Shown here piece by piece: positions 41,510 through 50,134 of a stretch of 64,000 bases of DNA. Where the stretch lies: assembly GCF_018500185.1 (NCBI RefSeq), contig NZ_JAHBGI010000005.1, positions 62,001 to 126,000 on the forward strand, read 5' to 3'. The notes beneath the pieces are model-generated. The model was not told the DNA's origin. It ran no database searches and was given only the letters and a program-made list of their open reading frames with translations. Every line of letters starts with the position of its first letter. Position 1 is the first letter of the stretch. Origin of the DNA: Litoribacter ruber (GTDB taxonomy: Bacteria > Bacteroidota > Bacteroidia > Cytophagales > Cyclobacteriaceae). Made by a program: the position numbers and the translations under genes.

Positions 41510-44089
41510 TTAATCTCCATAATTCTGCAGGTAAAAACCCTGATACTGCTTCACCATACTATCGGTCTCCTCTTCGTTGAGGCGTTTGAGTTTTTCTTTT
41601 ACCCCATCTTCGTCATAGAATCCAAACAGGCTCTGAAAAGCTCCCAAGCGGATATAGTTCGCAGGGTTCTCTGCTGCCACTTCATAAAGCTTTTCAATGG
41701 CCACGTTCCTCTCTTGCTCCTCAAGCCTAGCAAAGAAATCACCATAATACCCCAAAAAGTAATACAGCGACTCTCCACTAAGCTTGTTGAGATTATCGTG
41801 AAACCAGCCCGCATACTGCTTTTCTTCCCTTGCAGAAAAGTAATTGGCCAAAGCCACTACCACCCGGATGTTACGGTGATCCATATATCCTTCTGCTACT
41901 TCCTGTCTGTCGTCATTACCTTCATGCCCCAGGTATGCGGCCAAAGCTGCCCCAGCCACATAAAGGGAAGGTTCATCCAATTGGGCTCTGAAGAAGGCTT
42001 GATACTTCTCCGGGTTGTTTTGCGCCAGCACCTCGATAGCTGCAGCCCGCACACTGTTCTTCTCATCCTCTTGGGCCATCTGGTACACCAAGTCCTCCAC
42101 AAATTGGAAGTTTACCTCACTCGAACTCAACCTGTCCAAGGCCAGCTCTCTCAATGAACCAAACTCATCCTCCATTCCAGAACGGAATATCCCACCGAGT
42201 TCCTGACGGGTGTAGTGGGTGGTCAAACTGTCCAGCGCCTCATACCTGGCAATCCCTGCCTCTGCATTTTCAAATTGGGCTACCAGCCTATCATATCCCC
42301 TAAAAGTCTGCTTTTTGGCCAGCAACTCCATGCCCTCATCAAACAGCACGACATCCGTTAATTCTCCGTTCTCTAGGGCAAAAAACTGCTCTCCTTCTTC
42401 CAACACAAACTCCCGCTCATACCGCACCCCATCAATGTAATATTGAACCTTAAAGGGCAACTTATACAACGGGGTTTGCCCCAAAGGCTGCTGTTGCCTT
42501 ACGGTCAGCAGAATATTCCCTGGCACACTCTCATCTATCCTGACATCCAATTCAGGATGCCCAGAGTCCAAAAACCACTGGTTGAAAAACCAATTGAGGT
42601 CTTTACCACTCACCTTCTCAAAAGCCAGTCTCAAATCGTGAACTTCAACACTGCTCAGGGCATGCTTCTCCAAATAATGGTTTAGGGAAGCAAAAAAGGC
42701 CTCATCTCCCAAGTACTTTCGTAACATATGCAAGATTCTACCCCCCTTTGCGTAGGAGTGGCTATCAAACATCTCCTCATCATTATCATAGTAAAATCTA
42801 ATCAGATCTACCTGCTTCCCTTCAGCCTCGGAAAAATACTGCTCCATTTCCCCAACATGTGAAAGGTCTGCCGCATCCTTACCATGCTTGAATTCTTCCC
42901 ACAGGTATTCGGAATAATTGGCAAAAGCCTCATTCAACGGCAAATTGGACCAAGATTCCGTAGTTACATAATCCCCAAACCACTGGTGAAAAAGTTCGTG
43001 GGCAATGATGCCCTCCCATTCGCTATCCAAGGCTTCCCGCTCATCGAGATTAAGTGCTTCCATGAAAATGGAAAGGGTTGTGTTTTCCATAGCTCCAGAC
43101 ACAAAATCCCTTACCACCACCTGATCATACTTCTGCCAAGGATACCTCACGCCCAACAGCTCCGAGAAAAAACCGATCATCTCGGGAGTATTTTCAAAAA
43201 CCTTGGCCGCACCCTCTTTGTATCCTTTCTCTACAATATAGCGCAGGGGTACATCCTCCCATTGGTCCTCCACTACTTCAAAATCCCCAACAACTACTGC
43301 GGCTAAGTATGGTGCATGAGGCATATCCATCTCCCAGTGGTCTGTGCGCGTACCATCTTCATTATCCTGCCTGCCCAGTAACTTTCCGTTACTGAATGTC
43401 TGGTATCTTTCGGGCACGGTCAATTTGAAATCATGGGTGGCCCGCTCATTTGGGGCATCGATGGTGGGAAACCACTTGGAATTATGCTCCGTTTCCCCTT
43501 GGGTCCAGATCTGCGTGGGCTTCCCCTCCTCCTCACCGGTTGGATTTATAAAATACATCCCCTTATCATCCGTGATGGCTGCGCTGCCGCCGCTACCGCC
43601 TTCATACGGCTTGGCAGTGTAACTAATGGACAGGTCCAGGGTGTCGCTTGAGGAGATTTTTCCCGGCAGGTAGATTAAAAGTTTCTTCTGGTCATACTTG
43701 AAATTCAGGGGATAATTTTCATCCTCCCTGATGACAGAAACATCGTAAACTTCAAAGTCTTTGGCATCAAGTTCCAGCTCCCTTTGATCATAAAAATATG
43801 GCTTGAGTTTTAGCTTGGCTTTCCCAAGAACATGCTTTTTCTCAAAGTCAAAAGACAGGTCCAATGAAGTATGAAGAAGGTCAAAATGCCTTTCCCTAGT
43901 AGCCCTATACTCCCTTAGTTCATATTCTTTCTGCCTTAAGACCCCTTTCTGCTGCTGGGTAGTCTCAAACCTTTCCTCCACCTCTGCTGGCACCTCTTCC
44001 ATTTCTGCCGGTGCCTGGGTTACTTCGGTTTGCGTCTTACACCCCAGCAAAAGGGCCAATAACAAAACACTGGTATTTTTTAAATTCAT
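41510..44089 (-). CDS. M1 family aminopeptidase, lipoprotein
   Basis: This 859-residue zinc metallopeptidase has a lipoprotein signal (LALLLGC, Cys17), so it is probably anchored in the outer membrane or facing the periplasm. The M1 domain shows GAMEN at 332-336 (substrate N-terminus binding), HELFHQW at 364-370 (zinc ligands His364, His368) and the third ligand Glu387 in LNEAFANYSEYLWEE. The C-terminal third (about 600-859) is helical and repeat-like (HEAT/ARM type). It should trim N-terminal residues from peptides as part of nutrient uptake. No operon partner is near: it is followed by the tRNA cluster promoter. Confidence 0.94.
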   Translation of the reverse strand: MNLKNTSVLLLALLLGCKTQTEVTQAPAEMEEVPAEVEERFETTQQQKGVLRQKEYELREYRATRERHFDLLHTSLDLSFDFEKKHVLGKAKLKLKPYFYDQRELELDAKDFEVYDVSVIREDENYPLNFKYDQKKLLIYLPGKISSSDTLDLSISYTAKPYEGGSGGSAAITDDKGMYFINPTGEEEGKPTQIWTQGETEHNSKWFPTIDAPNERATHDFKLTVPERYQTFSNGKLLGRQDNEDGTRTDHWEMDMPHAPYLAAVVVGDFEVVEDQWEDVPLRYIVEKGYKEGAAKVFENTPEMIGFFSELLGVRYPWQKYDQVVVRDFVSGAMENTTLSIFMEALNLDEREALDSEWEGIIAHELFHQWFGDYVTTESWSNLPLNEAFANYSEYLWEEFKHGKDAADLSHVGEMEQYFSEAEGKQVDLIRFYYDNDEEMFDSHSYAKGGRILHMLRKYLGDEAFFASLNHYLEKHALSSVEVHDLRLAFEKVSGKDLNWFFNQWFLDSGHPELDVRIDESVPGNILLTVRQQQPLGQTPLYKLPFKVQYYIDGVRYEREFVLEEGEQFFALENGELTDVVLFDEGMELLAKKQTFRGYDRLVAQFENAEAGIARYEALDSLTTHYTRQELGGIFRSGMEDEFGSLRELALDRLSSSEVNFQFVEDLVYQMAQEDEKNSVRAAAIEVLAQNNPEKYQAFFRAQLDEPSLYVAGAALAAYLGHEGNDDRQEVAEGYMDHRNIRVVVALANYFSAREEKQYAGWFHDNLNKLSGESLYYFLGYYGDFFARLEEQERNVAIEKLYEVAAENPANYIRLGAFQSLFGFYDEDGVKEKLKRLNEEETDSMVKQYQGFYLQNYGD

Positions 44090-44230
44090 AAAATCAAACG
44101 GGTTTGAAATAACAACGTCCTAAGTTAAGATAATTTTCGGGGATTGGGTTTTTGGCTGAAAGTGAAGCCCATAAAAATTTTGCGCACTCTTTTTGTTATA
44201 CTATTATTTTAACCAAACACACTACACTTT

Positions 44231-44440
44231 ATGAAAATAGCTGGAATGATTTTACTAATTCTGGGTGTTGTTGGCACCTTGATCTTTGGCATCCAGGCCA
44301 TTCAGGATTCGGAAAGCTTCTCTTTCCTGGGCATGGATATCGCCGTGAGCACGGCCAACTGGACCCCCGTGATTGTGAGCGTTGTACTATTAGTAATCGG
44401 GGGCATCATGATGGGCGCCGGATCCAAAAAGCTGACATAA
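44231..44440 (+). CDS. small two-span membrane protein
   Basis: I do not recognise the family with certainty; it resembles small DUF3185-type proteins. The 69 residues hold two hydrophobic segments (about 4-22 and 46-63) joined by a polar stretch (QDSESFSFLGMDIAVSTANW). A terminator hairpin follows at 44475-44501. Its role is unknown. Confidence 0.65.
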   Translation: MKIAGMILLILGVVGTLIFGIQAIQDSESFSFLGMDIAVSTANWTPVIVSVVLLVIGGIMMGAGSKKLT

Positions 44441-44474
44441 GCATTACCTCCAAATATGATTTTTTGTTCAAAAG

Positions 44475-44501
44475 ACGACAGCATGTAGTTGTCGTTTTTT
44501 T
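44475..44501 (+). terminator. intrinsic terminator after the small membrane protein
   Basis: ACGACA (44475-44480) and TGTCGT (44490-44495) pair and run into T6-7. The repeat element at 44502 begins directly after the T-run. Confidence 0.75.
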
Positions 44502-44684
44502 ATTGTACTATTTGTTGTACCAAGATTCTAGGTACTAGGCACTAAGTCAAAGACACAGGATAGCGGTGAGCCTCCGCTGCGATTAGGTGGTACGTGGTAG
44601 TACTCTTGGTACTCACTATCCCTTCGCCTTCGTGAACGCTTAGTACATCGTACTTAGTACCTAGTACAATATAGTTAGTACAAT
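44502..44684. repeat. long imperfect palindromic intergenic repeat
   Basis: The left arm (44502-44548) begins ATTGTACTA and contains CTAGGTACTAGGCACTAAG. The right arm (44641-44684) is its diverged reverse complement, ending GTTAGTACAAT. Inside, GGATA...GTGAG (44558-44570) faces CTCACTATCC (44612-44621). A related single copy lies after frr (46698-46731). This fills the 300-bp gap between the small membrane protein and the biotin carrier gene; no ORF is supported there. Confidence 0.65.
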
Positions 44685-44692
44685 GCCCACAC

Positions 44693-44723
44693 CTTGTCCT
44701 TTCCCACACATTTACTATCTTTA
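44693..44723 (+). promoter_or_regulatory. candidate promoter of the biotin carrier gene
   Basis: CTTG (44693-44696), 19 nt, TATCTTTA (44716-44723) differs from the consensus by one base in each element and lies 20 bp before the ATG. Confidence 0.4.
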
Positions 44724-44742
44724 GCCACCAAAATTCCCTAAT

Positions 44743-45237
44743 ATGTATTCAGTAACTATAAATAAAGACAAATTCGAGGTAAGCAAGGAAAACGAGGGCT
44801 TTCAGGTCAATGAAAGTCTGGTCGAGTGGGACATTACCAAACTCGAGGACCGACGCTACCATATTTTAGCCAAAAACAAGTCCTACAACTTGGAGCTTAT
44901 CGAGCACAATGCCGAGGAAAAAACCCTCAAGGTCAAACTCAACAACAAAACCGTCACCCTTTCCATAAAGGACCGTTATGACTTGCTTTTGGAAAAATTG
45001 GGAATGAACAACACAGCCGGATCAAAAGCTAAAGATATCAAGGCACCCATGCCGGGGCTTATTTTTGATATCAAGGTGAAAATAGGAGATGAGGTAAAGA
45101 AGGGCGATCACGTACTTGTGCTGGAAGCCATGAAAATGGAAAACATCATCAAATCCCCAGGCGACGGAGTGGTAAAGGAAATCAAGGTAAGCAAAGGGGC
45201 CAGCGTGGAAAAAAACCAGGTTTTGATTCAATTCTAG
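44743..45237 (+). CDS. biotin carboxyl carrier protein of an acyl-CoA carboxylase
   Basis: This 164-residue protein ends in a biotinyl domain (about 96-164) with the attachment motif EAMKMEN, biotin lysine K131, and the paired hairpin PMPGLIFDIKVKIGDEV. The first 85 residues are a beta-rich region like the BT linker domain of propionyl/methylcrotonyl-type carboxylases. The domain swings between a biotin carboxylase and a carboxyltransferase. It has neither as neighbour: the only carboxyltransferase in the window is at 557-2140. Confidence 0.9.
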   Translation: MYSVTINKDKFEVSKENEGFQVNESLVEWDITKLEDRRYHILAKNKSYNLELIEHNAEEKTLKVKLNNKTVTLSIKDRYDLLLEKLGMNNTAGSKAKDIKAPMPGLIFDIKVKIGDEVKKGDHVLVLEAMKMENIIKSPGDGVVKEIKVSKGASVEKNQVLIQF

Positions 45238-45311
45238 AATCTCCGGTCATCGGACATCCTACATCGGTCCAAAAAAACCCAATTTCCCATAGTTTTATTA
45301 CCTTAACAAAT

Positions 45312-45319
45312 TATATTTG
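45312..45319 (+). promoter_or_regulatory. candidate -7 element upstream of pyrH
   Basis: TATATTTG matches TAnnTTTG, 67 bp before the pyrH ATG. At the -33 distance only a T-rich stretch (GTTTTATT) is present. Confidence 0.4.
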
Positions 45320-45386
45320 TCGAGTTTAAATATTCGATAAAAATCATTTCAACAACAAATACCTTTCTTTAGAAGGCCATCAGAGC

Positions 45387-46097
45387 ATGAAGTATAAAAG
45401 AATCCTCCTTAAGCTTAGCGGCGAAGCCCTAATGGGTGACAAAAACTACGGCATAGATCCAAAAAGACTAGAGCAATATGCCCTGGAAATCAAAAAAGTG
45501 GTGGACATGGGTGTAGAAGTAGCACTTGTAATCGGAGGAGGCAACATTTTCAGGGGCGTTCAATCCGAGAAAATCGGAATCGACCGTGTGCAGGGTGACT
45601 ATATGGGCATGCTGGCCACTTTGATCAATGCCATGGCGCTTCAGAGTGCCTTGGAGCAAAACGGCATGTACACCCGACTGATGTCCGGCATCAAAATCGA
45701 GAGCGTATGCGAGCCTTTTATCCGCAGAAGAGCCATTCGTCATTTGGAGAAAGGAAGAGTAGTGATTTTTGGTGCAGGTATCGGCAACCCATACTTCACC
45801 ACGGATTCTACGGCGAGTTTGAGAGCCATTGAAATCGAAGCTGAGGTGGTATTGAAAGGCACCCGAGTGGATGGAGTATATACTGCAGATCCTGAAAAAG
45901 ACGCCAATGCCACCCGTTACGAAACCATTTCCTTCCAGGAGGTTTATGAAAACAACCTAAACGTAATGGATATGACGGCTTTCACCCTTTGCCAGGAAAA
46001 TAACCTTCCTATCATCGTCTTCGACATGAACAAAGACGGCAATCTGGAAAACCTGATCAACGGAGAGGACGTTGGTACTTTAATTATGTCAAAATAA
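45387..46097 (+). CDS. pyrH: UMP kinase
   Basis: This 236-residue hexameric amino-acid-kinase-fold enzyme phosphorylates UMP to UDP. Visible signs are [45 protein letters not shown] and the ATP-side segment [12 protein letters not shown]. frr follows after 15 bp, the usual bacterial pair. Confidence 0.98.
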   Translation: MKYKRILLKLSGEALMGDKNYGIDPKRLEQYALEIKKVVDMGVEVALVIGGGNIFRGVQSEKIGIDRVQGDYMGMLATLINAMALQSALEQNGMYTRLMSGIKIESVCEPFIRRRAIRHLEKGRVVIFGAGIGNPYFTTDSTASLRAIEIEAEVVLKGTRVDGVYTADPEKDANATRYETISFQEVYENNLNVMDMTAFTLCQENNLPIIVFDMNKDGNLENLINGEDVGTLIMSK

Positions 46098-46112
46098 GCT
46101 TTTAACTATATC

Positions 46113-46673
46113 ATGGAAGAGATTCAATTAGAACTTGATAATGCAAAAGAGCTCATGCAAAAAGCCGTAGACCACACGGCTGCTGAGTTGGTAAAAATAA
46201 GGGCCGGAAAAGCTATGCCAAACCTGCTTGACGGGATCATGGTCAGCTATTATGGCGCTCCTACCCCATTGCAGCAGGTGGCCTCAGTCACCACGCCAGA
46301 TGCCAGAACCCTCACTATCAAGCCATGGGAAAGAAACCTGATCGGTGAAATCGAAAAGGCAATTGTAAACTCCGACCTAGGACTTGCCCCGCAAAACAAC
46401 GGGGAGATCATCATCTTGACCATCCCGCCTTTGACAGAAGAGAGAAGAAAAGGTTTGGTAAAGCAGGTGAAGCAAGAGTGCGAAAACGGCAAGATCAGCC
46501 TCCGTACCGTCAGAAAAGATACCAACGACTCCTTGAGAAAGCTGCAGAAAGATGGAGCTCCTGAAGATGAAGTCAAAAGAGCAGAAGACATGGTTCAGAA
46601 ATACACCGATAAGTTCAGCGGAAAAATCGACGAGCTTTTCGACAAGAAAGAAGCCGAAATCATGAAAGTATAA
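46113..46673 (+). CDS. frr: ribosome recycling factor
   Basis: This 186-residue protein works with EF-G to split post-termination ribosomes. Signature parts are VKIRAGKAMPNLLDGIMVSY near residue 27, TIKPWERNLIGEIEKAI and PPLTEERRKGLVKQVK. It ends in a terminator. Confidence 0.98.
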   Translation: MEEIQLELDNAKELMQKAVDHTAAELVKIRAGKAMPNLLDGIMVSYYGAPTPLQQVASVTTPDARTLTIKPWERNLIGEIEKAIVNSDLGLAPQNNGEIIILTIPPLTEERRKGLVKQVKQECENGKISLRTVRKDTNDSLRKLQKDGAPEDEVKRAEDMVQKYTDKFSGKIDELFDKKEAEIMKV

Positions 46674-46697
46674 AAAAATCCCTTCGGGGATTTTTTT
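46672..46697 (+). terminator. intrinsic terminator after pyrH-frr
   Basis: AAAAAAATCCC, a TTCG tetraloop and GGGATTTTTTT overlap the frr stop codon. A copy of the palindromic repeat family starts right after it. Confidence 0.9.
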
Positions 46698-46731
46698 ATT
46701 GTACTAAGTACACTATACTAGGTACTAAGCA
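46698..46731 (+). repeat. single copy of the ATTGTACTA/GGTACTAAG repeat
   Basis: The sequence ATTGTACTAAGTACACTA followed by TACTAGGTACTAAGC is close to the reverse complement of the right arm of the element at 44641-44684. Both copies abut the T-run of a terminator. Confidence 0.55.
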
Positions 46732-46804
46732 GTCTAGCGCTTTAGGTTCTGCCCATTAAAATAATATTTTTTTCGGCCTCCCTCCCTGAAGAGGCTCTGT
46801 GACC

Positions 46805-46910
46805 CTTTCCCTCCCCAAAGTGCCCTTTCCCGCTCCGCTTCTCGGAACAAGTTGTGCCACTTCTTTAAAACTTTGTGGCCAATTACTCCGCGAAGTGGCT
46901 TTTGTTATCA
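46805..46910. repeat. diverged intergenic repeat, copy A
   Basis: This stretch holds AAAGTGCCCTTT, CACTTCTTTAAAACTTTGTG and TTACTCCGCGAAGTGGC. Closely similar pieces in a different order lie at 49535-49625, so the two are probably worn copies of one repeat. Confidence 0.45.
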
Positions 46911-46912
46911 TT

Positions 46913-47419
46913 TTAATATTTCGTCCTCACTCCCGGATGCTTGCCCGCAATATCCTTCAACCTTTGAATTTGGCCCTCCGTCACGTCTCTTTTTGGAATC
47001 AGCAGTGCCATTTGGGCATTTTGCCAAAGCAGCACCCAGTGGTCTGAAACTTCAAACTTATAAAGTTTCTTCCATGAGAAGGTTGTGTCAAACGATTCGC
47101 CCAGAACCTGTATCCTCTCCCTGTCAAGTTTGTAGGTAAACTTCTCCCTCAATCGAGCATCGCCAAAGTAGTTCTTCTTGGAGGACCTAAGCAAGGATAA
47201 GGGCGGTAACAATACCATCGCCGCACCCAAGGCAATTGGCAAAATGGGAAAACTGGAATAATATTCAGGCCGAACAAAGTACAAAACCACGGTTCCCAAT
47301 ATCAATAAAACCCCCAACACTAGCATTCCTCTGGTCATATTCCGCCTATACAGCAAAAAGAAATTAGCCCTCCTGTAATCTTTAAAACTCAATCCGGTAT
47401 GTATAGTGACTTCTGACAT
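46913..47419 (-). CDS. YcxB-like membrane protein
   Basis: This 168-residue protein has two adjacent hydrophobic segments (about 31-47 and 53-76) followed by a soluble C-terminal domain of about 80 residues (FTYKLDRERIQVLGESFDTT, SWKKLYKFEVSDHWVLL, IPKRDVTEGQIQRLKD). This layout and these segments match the YcxB-like domain family. Its function is not established. It is isolated, with repeats downstream. Confidence 0.72.
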   Translation of the reverse strand: MSEVTIHTGLSFKDYRRANFFLLYRRNMTRGMLVLGVLLILGTVVLYFVRPEYYSSFPILPIALGAAMVLLPPLSLLRSSKKNYFGDARLREKFTYKLDRERIQVLGESFDTTFSWKKLYKFEVSDHWVLLWQNAQMALLIPKRDVTEGQIQRLKDIAGKHPGVRTKY

Positions 47420-47575
47420 AAAGGGAAGATAAGGTGTAGGGATTTATTTTGCAAGGGTAGGGGCGGGATATATGGGTGAAGTACCCTTCCAGCCATCACC
47501 CTAACCAACCACTAAACCCTTTCCCCCTGCATCATTCTCCAAAAACCCCTATTTTCAATCCAAACCTACCAACCT

Positions 47576-48586
47576 ATGAAAACCTCCTCCCACAATATTT
47601 CCCTTTATTTCCTTTTATCCCTATTTCCTCTAATAGCTTGTTCTCCGCAAGAACCCATCACAACCGAACCCGCCTATTCCGGAAATCCGGTTATTGAGGG
47701 TTGGTACGCTGACCCGGAGGGAATTGTCTACGGCGACACCTATTGGATCTACCCCACCTATTCGGATGCCTATCACCGGCAGGTCCATATGGACGCATTC
47801 TCCTCTAAAGACCTGGTCAACTGGGAAAAACACGAGCGAATTATTGACACAGCCGTCATTACTTGGGCCGACAGTGCCATGTGGGCTCCCTCGGTAATTG
47901 AAAACAAGGGCAAATACTACCTTTTCTTCGGGGCAAACGATATACAAAAAGAGGAAGCTCTGGGAGGTATAGGCGTGGCTGTAGCGGATCAACCCGAGGG
48001 TCCATTTGAAGACCTCATCGGCAAGCCTCTAATCAACGAGATCGTCAACGGCGCCCAGCCCATTGACCAGTTTGTTTTCCGGGATGCAGACGGGACCCAC
48101 TACATGTATTACGGTGGCTGGGGCCACTGCAATGTGGTCAAGCTCAATGAGGACTTCACCGGGCTGGAGCCATTTGAGGACGGGGAACTTTACCAGGAAG
48201 TAACTCCGAAAGATTATGTGGAAGGACCATTTATGTTTATCCGGGACGGAAAATATTACTTTATGTGGTCCGAGGGAGGCTGGGGAGGCCCTAATTATAG
48301 AGTGGCTTATGCAATTGCCGACAGTCCATTCGGCCCATTCGAGCGGGAAGCCACCGTCCTCCAGCAAGACCCCGAAGTGGCCACCGGTGCCGGCCATCAT
48401 TCCGTCATCCAGATTCCCGATGAGGACGAATACTATATCGTATATCACCGCAGGCCCTTGGAGGAAACCCACCACAACCACCGCGTGGTCTGCATAGACA
48501 AGATGGAATTTGACGAAGAAGGAAAGATCAAGCCGGTAAGGATTACCTTTGAAGGGGTTCCGGAGAGAAAAATTGCCGGAAAATAG
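47576..48586 (+). CDS. glycoside hydrolase family 43 lipoprotein
   Basis: This 336-residue protein has a lipoprotein signal (LFPLIAC, Cys22) and one five-bladed propeller domain. Candidate catalytic residues are Asp46 in GWYADPEG (base), Asp164 in AQPIDQFVF (pKa modulator) and Glu216 in DYVEGPFMF (acid). GH43 enzymes cut arabinose-, xylose- or galactose-containing polysaccharides; the substrate here is unknown. It is probably exposed on the outer membrane. It stands alone, with no SusCD pair or sugar transporter beside it; the SusCD locus is 9 kb away. Confidence 0.9.
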   Translation: MKTSSHNISLYFLLSLFPLIACSPQEPITTEPAYSGNPVIEGWYADPEGIVYGDTYWIYPTYSDAYHRQVHMDAFSSKDLVNWEKHERIIDTAVITWADSAMWAPSVIENKGKYYLFFGANDIQKEEALGGIGVAVADQPEGPFEDLIGKPLINEIVNGAQPIDQFVFRDADGTHYMYYGGWGHCNVVKLNEDFTGLEPFEDGELYQEVTPKDYVEGPFMFIRDGKYYFMWSEGGWGGPNYRVAYAIADSPFGPFEREATVLQQDPEVATGAGHHSVIQIPDEDEYYIVYHRRPLEETHHNHRVVCIDKMEFDEEGKIKPVRITFEGVPERKIAGK

Positions 48587-48609
48587 TTTAGAAGTTTATT
48601 TCCCGAACA

Positions 48610-48620
48610 CCCCTTCGGGG
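48610..48620. other. small palindrome after the GH43 gene
   Basis: CCCC-TTC-GGGG lies 24 bp after the stop codon. There is no T-run, so it is not a convincing terminator, although it resembles the other triloop palindromes of the accessory region. Confidence 0.35.
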
Positions 48621-48704
48621 ATTGGGAGTTTAGGAGCCTGTCTGCACCAGGTAGGTTTAGCTGGAGGAGACCCTCTAAACCATCATATCTCCTGACATCT
48701 GCCA

Positions 48705-49343
48705 TTACGTTTTTGATGCAACCAAAGGTGCTTTTTTCACCCACTTATCAGAGGAAACCTGATCGACTAAAAACATCCCCAAGTCATCCAATCTAATTGA
48801 GGTGCCCGGCATCCGTTTGTCATCGGCCAACACCTTACCCGTCCCCGCTTTTTTAGTGATCATGGCAGCTCTCACAAAAGTCCAGTATATCTGCCCATTT
48901 GATATAATTATGGGCATCAGTGCTTCTTGGGCCTGTTTCATCTCTTTAAAAAGTATACTTACAAAAACCTTCATAATTCTCCTTTGCAAATCCAATGACT
49001 CATTAGGAAGGGCACTGACGGCCCCGGAGATATTGACCAACCGCTTTATTCCTTGATCATTCATTTTACCTGTCAGCAACTGTCCGATACGTTGAAACTT
49101 TTCAAACTGATCAGGCTCTTTCACTCCCCCCGCGGCATTAATAACCGCAGCACTCCCTTGAAGTGCTTTTTCAACTGCATCCGCATCCAACAAGTTACCG
49201 GTGACTACCGTAACTTTATCTCTCAGGTCATTCAGCTTTTCCGGAGATCTCACTAAAACTTTCACTTGGTAGTTTTTCTTTAACGCCTCTCGAAGTACTG
49301 AGCCACCCACCTGACCAGTGGCTCCCAAAATAGTGATTTGCAT
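48705..49343 (-). CDS. NAD(P)-binding protein, atypical SDR family
   Basis: This 212-residue protein has a Rossmann fold with the dinucleotide motif GATGQVGG at residues 7-14, then VKVLVRSPEKL and VVTGNLLDADAVEKALQGS, the pattern of NAD(P)H-binding SDR_a5-type proteins (NmrA/BVR-B-like). No classical YxxxK catalytic pair is evident. It may act as a reductase or redox sensor. No neighbour suggests a pathway. Confidence 0.82.
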   Translation of the reverse strand: MQITILGATGQVGGSVLREALKKNYQVKVLVRSPEKLNDLRDKVTVVTGNLLDADAVEKALQGSAAVINAAGGVKEPDQFEKFQRIGQLLTGKMNDQGIKRLVNISGAVSALPNESLDLQRRIMKVFVSILFKEMKQAQEALMPIIISNGQIYWTFVRAAMITKKAGTGKVLADDKRMPGTSIRLDDLGMFLVDQVSSDKWVKKAPLVASKT

Positions 49344-49651
49344 AATGTTGGAATTTTATCAGAAGTGAAATTATACACTAAAACATACCCGATCGGCATT
49401 AAAAACCTCACACCGAACCAACTCGCAAAAACCTAAAAATTAACCACTTACAAATTTACCGATAAACTCATTCAGATCAAAAAGATTATCTCTAACTTCG
49501 TACTTAAAAATTCTTCGTGCTACTACTTTTGAACTTTGTCCACTTTGTGACCATAGTGCCCTTTTTGACCAATTCTTACTCCGCGAAGAGGCCATAGTGT
49601 ACTTCTTTAAAATTTTGGGTCCTTTGCGGCCCATTTTCTTCCGCAAAGAAG
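49344..49651. repeat. gene-free stretch with diverged repeat, copy B
   Basis: Positions 49535-49625 hold pieces matching copy A at 46805-46910: ATAGTGCCCTTTTTG, TTACTCCGCGAAGAGGC and TACTTCTTTAAAATTTTGGG. A run of CGCGAAG/CGCAAAG units continues to 49650. A 68-codon frame at 49440-49646 is rich in Lys, Arg and Ser, has no family resemblance, and is taken as repeat-derived. Nothing else was seen in 49344-49534. Confidence 0.45.
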
Positions 49652-50134
49652 TTAAACCTTAAAACCACACGCCCTCTCAATCTCCTCAGCCACCTTCATC
49701 ACACATACGCCCAATTCATTCTTCACCTCAAAATCCCAAAACCTCAAAACCGTCCAGCCTTTGGACAGGTAGTAGGCATTTACTTCTTGGTCTCTTTGCA
49801 TGTTTCGCTCGATTTTGGGCAGCCAAAAATCTCGGTTGCTCTTGATGGAAGATTTCCTGCGGTTCCAATCATGACCATGCCAGAAGCTGCCATCTACGAA
49901 TACAACCAGCTTATACTTGATGAATGATATATCAGGTCTGCCTAGGAGTTTTTGGCTGTTGCTTCTGTATCGGACTCCCGCATGCCAGAGCGCCTTTTTC
50001 AGTATTTTCTCAGGCTTGGTATCCCAACCTTTGATGCGGGCCATGTTGTCAGACCGTTTTTTGGTGGTATAAAAGCCATTCTCCTCACTGAATCTAGGCA
50101 CTTGTATTTTGGGCTGCTTATATAACTTACTCAT
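49652..50134 (-). CDS. very short patch repair (Vsr-like) endonuclease
   Basis: This 160-residue protein matches the Vsr family: SDNMARIKGWDTKPEKILKK, GVRYRSNSQKLLGRPDISF with the candidate metal ligand Asp68, VVFVDGSFWHGHDW with His86 and His88, and FWLPKIERNMQRD followed by GWTVLRFWDFEV. Vsr nicks T:G mismatches left by deamination of 5-methylcytosine and normally pairs with a cytosine methyltransferase. None lies in this window, so it is an orphan or the rest of a restriction-modification locus has been lost. It borders a repeat-rich stretch. Confidence 0.88.
   Translation of the reverse strand: MSKLYKQPKIQVPRFSEENGFYTTKKRSDNMARIKGWDTKPEKILKKALWHAGVRYRSNSQKLLGRPDISFIKYKLVVFVDGSFWHGHDWNRRKSSIKSNRDFWLPKIERNMQRDQEVNAYYLSKGWTVLRFWDFEVKNELGVCVMKVAEEIERACGFKV

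Noticed and set aside
41402-42157. 251-codon plus-strand frame
   Set aside because: It lies opposite the M1 aminopeptidase gene, whose motifs are complete; a shadow frame.
44502-44684. CRISPR array
   Set aside because: The repeats are inverted, diverged and not evenly spaced, and no cas genes are present.
46799-47139. Two overlapping plus-strand frames of 82 and 95 codons
   Set aside because: They cover repeat copy A and the antisense of the YcxB-like gene and have no coherent protein features.
49440-49646. 68-codon minus-strand frame
   Set aside because: It is Lys/Arg/Ser-rich, overlaps the CGCGAAG-type repeat and resembles no family; treated as repeat-derived.
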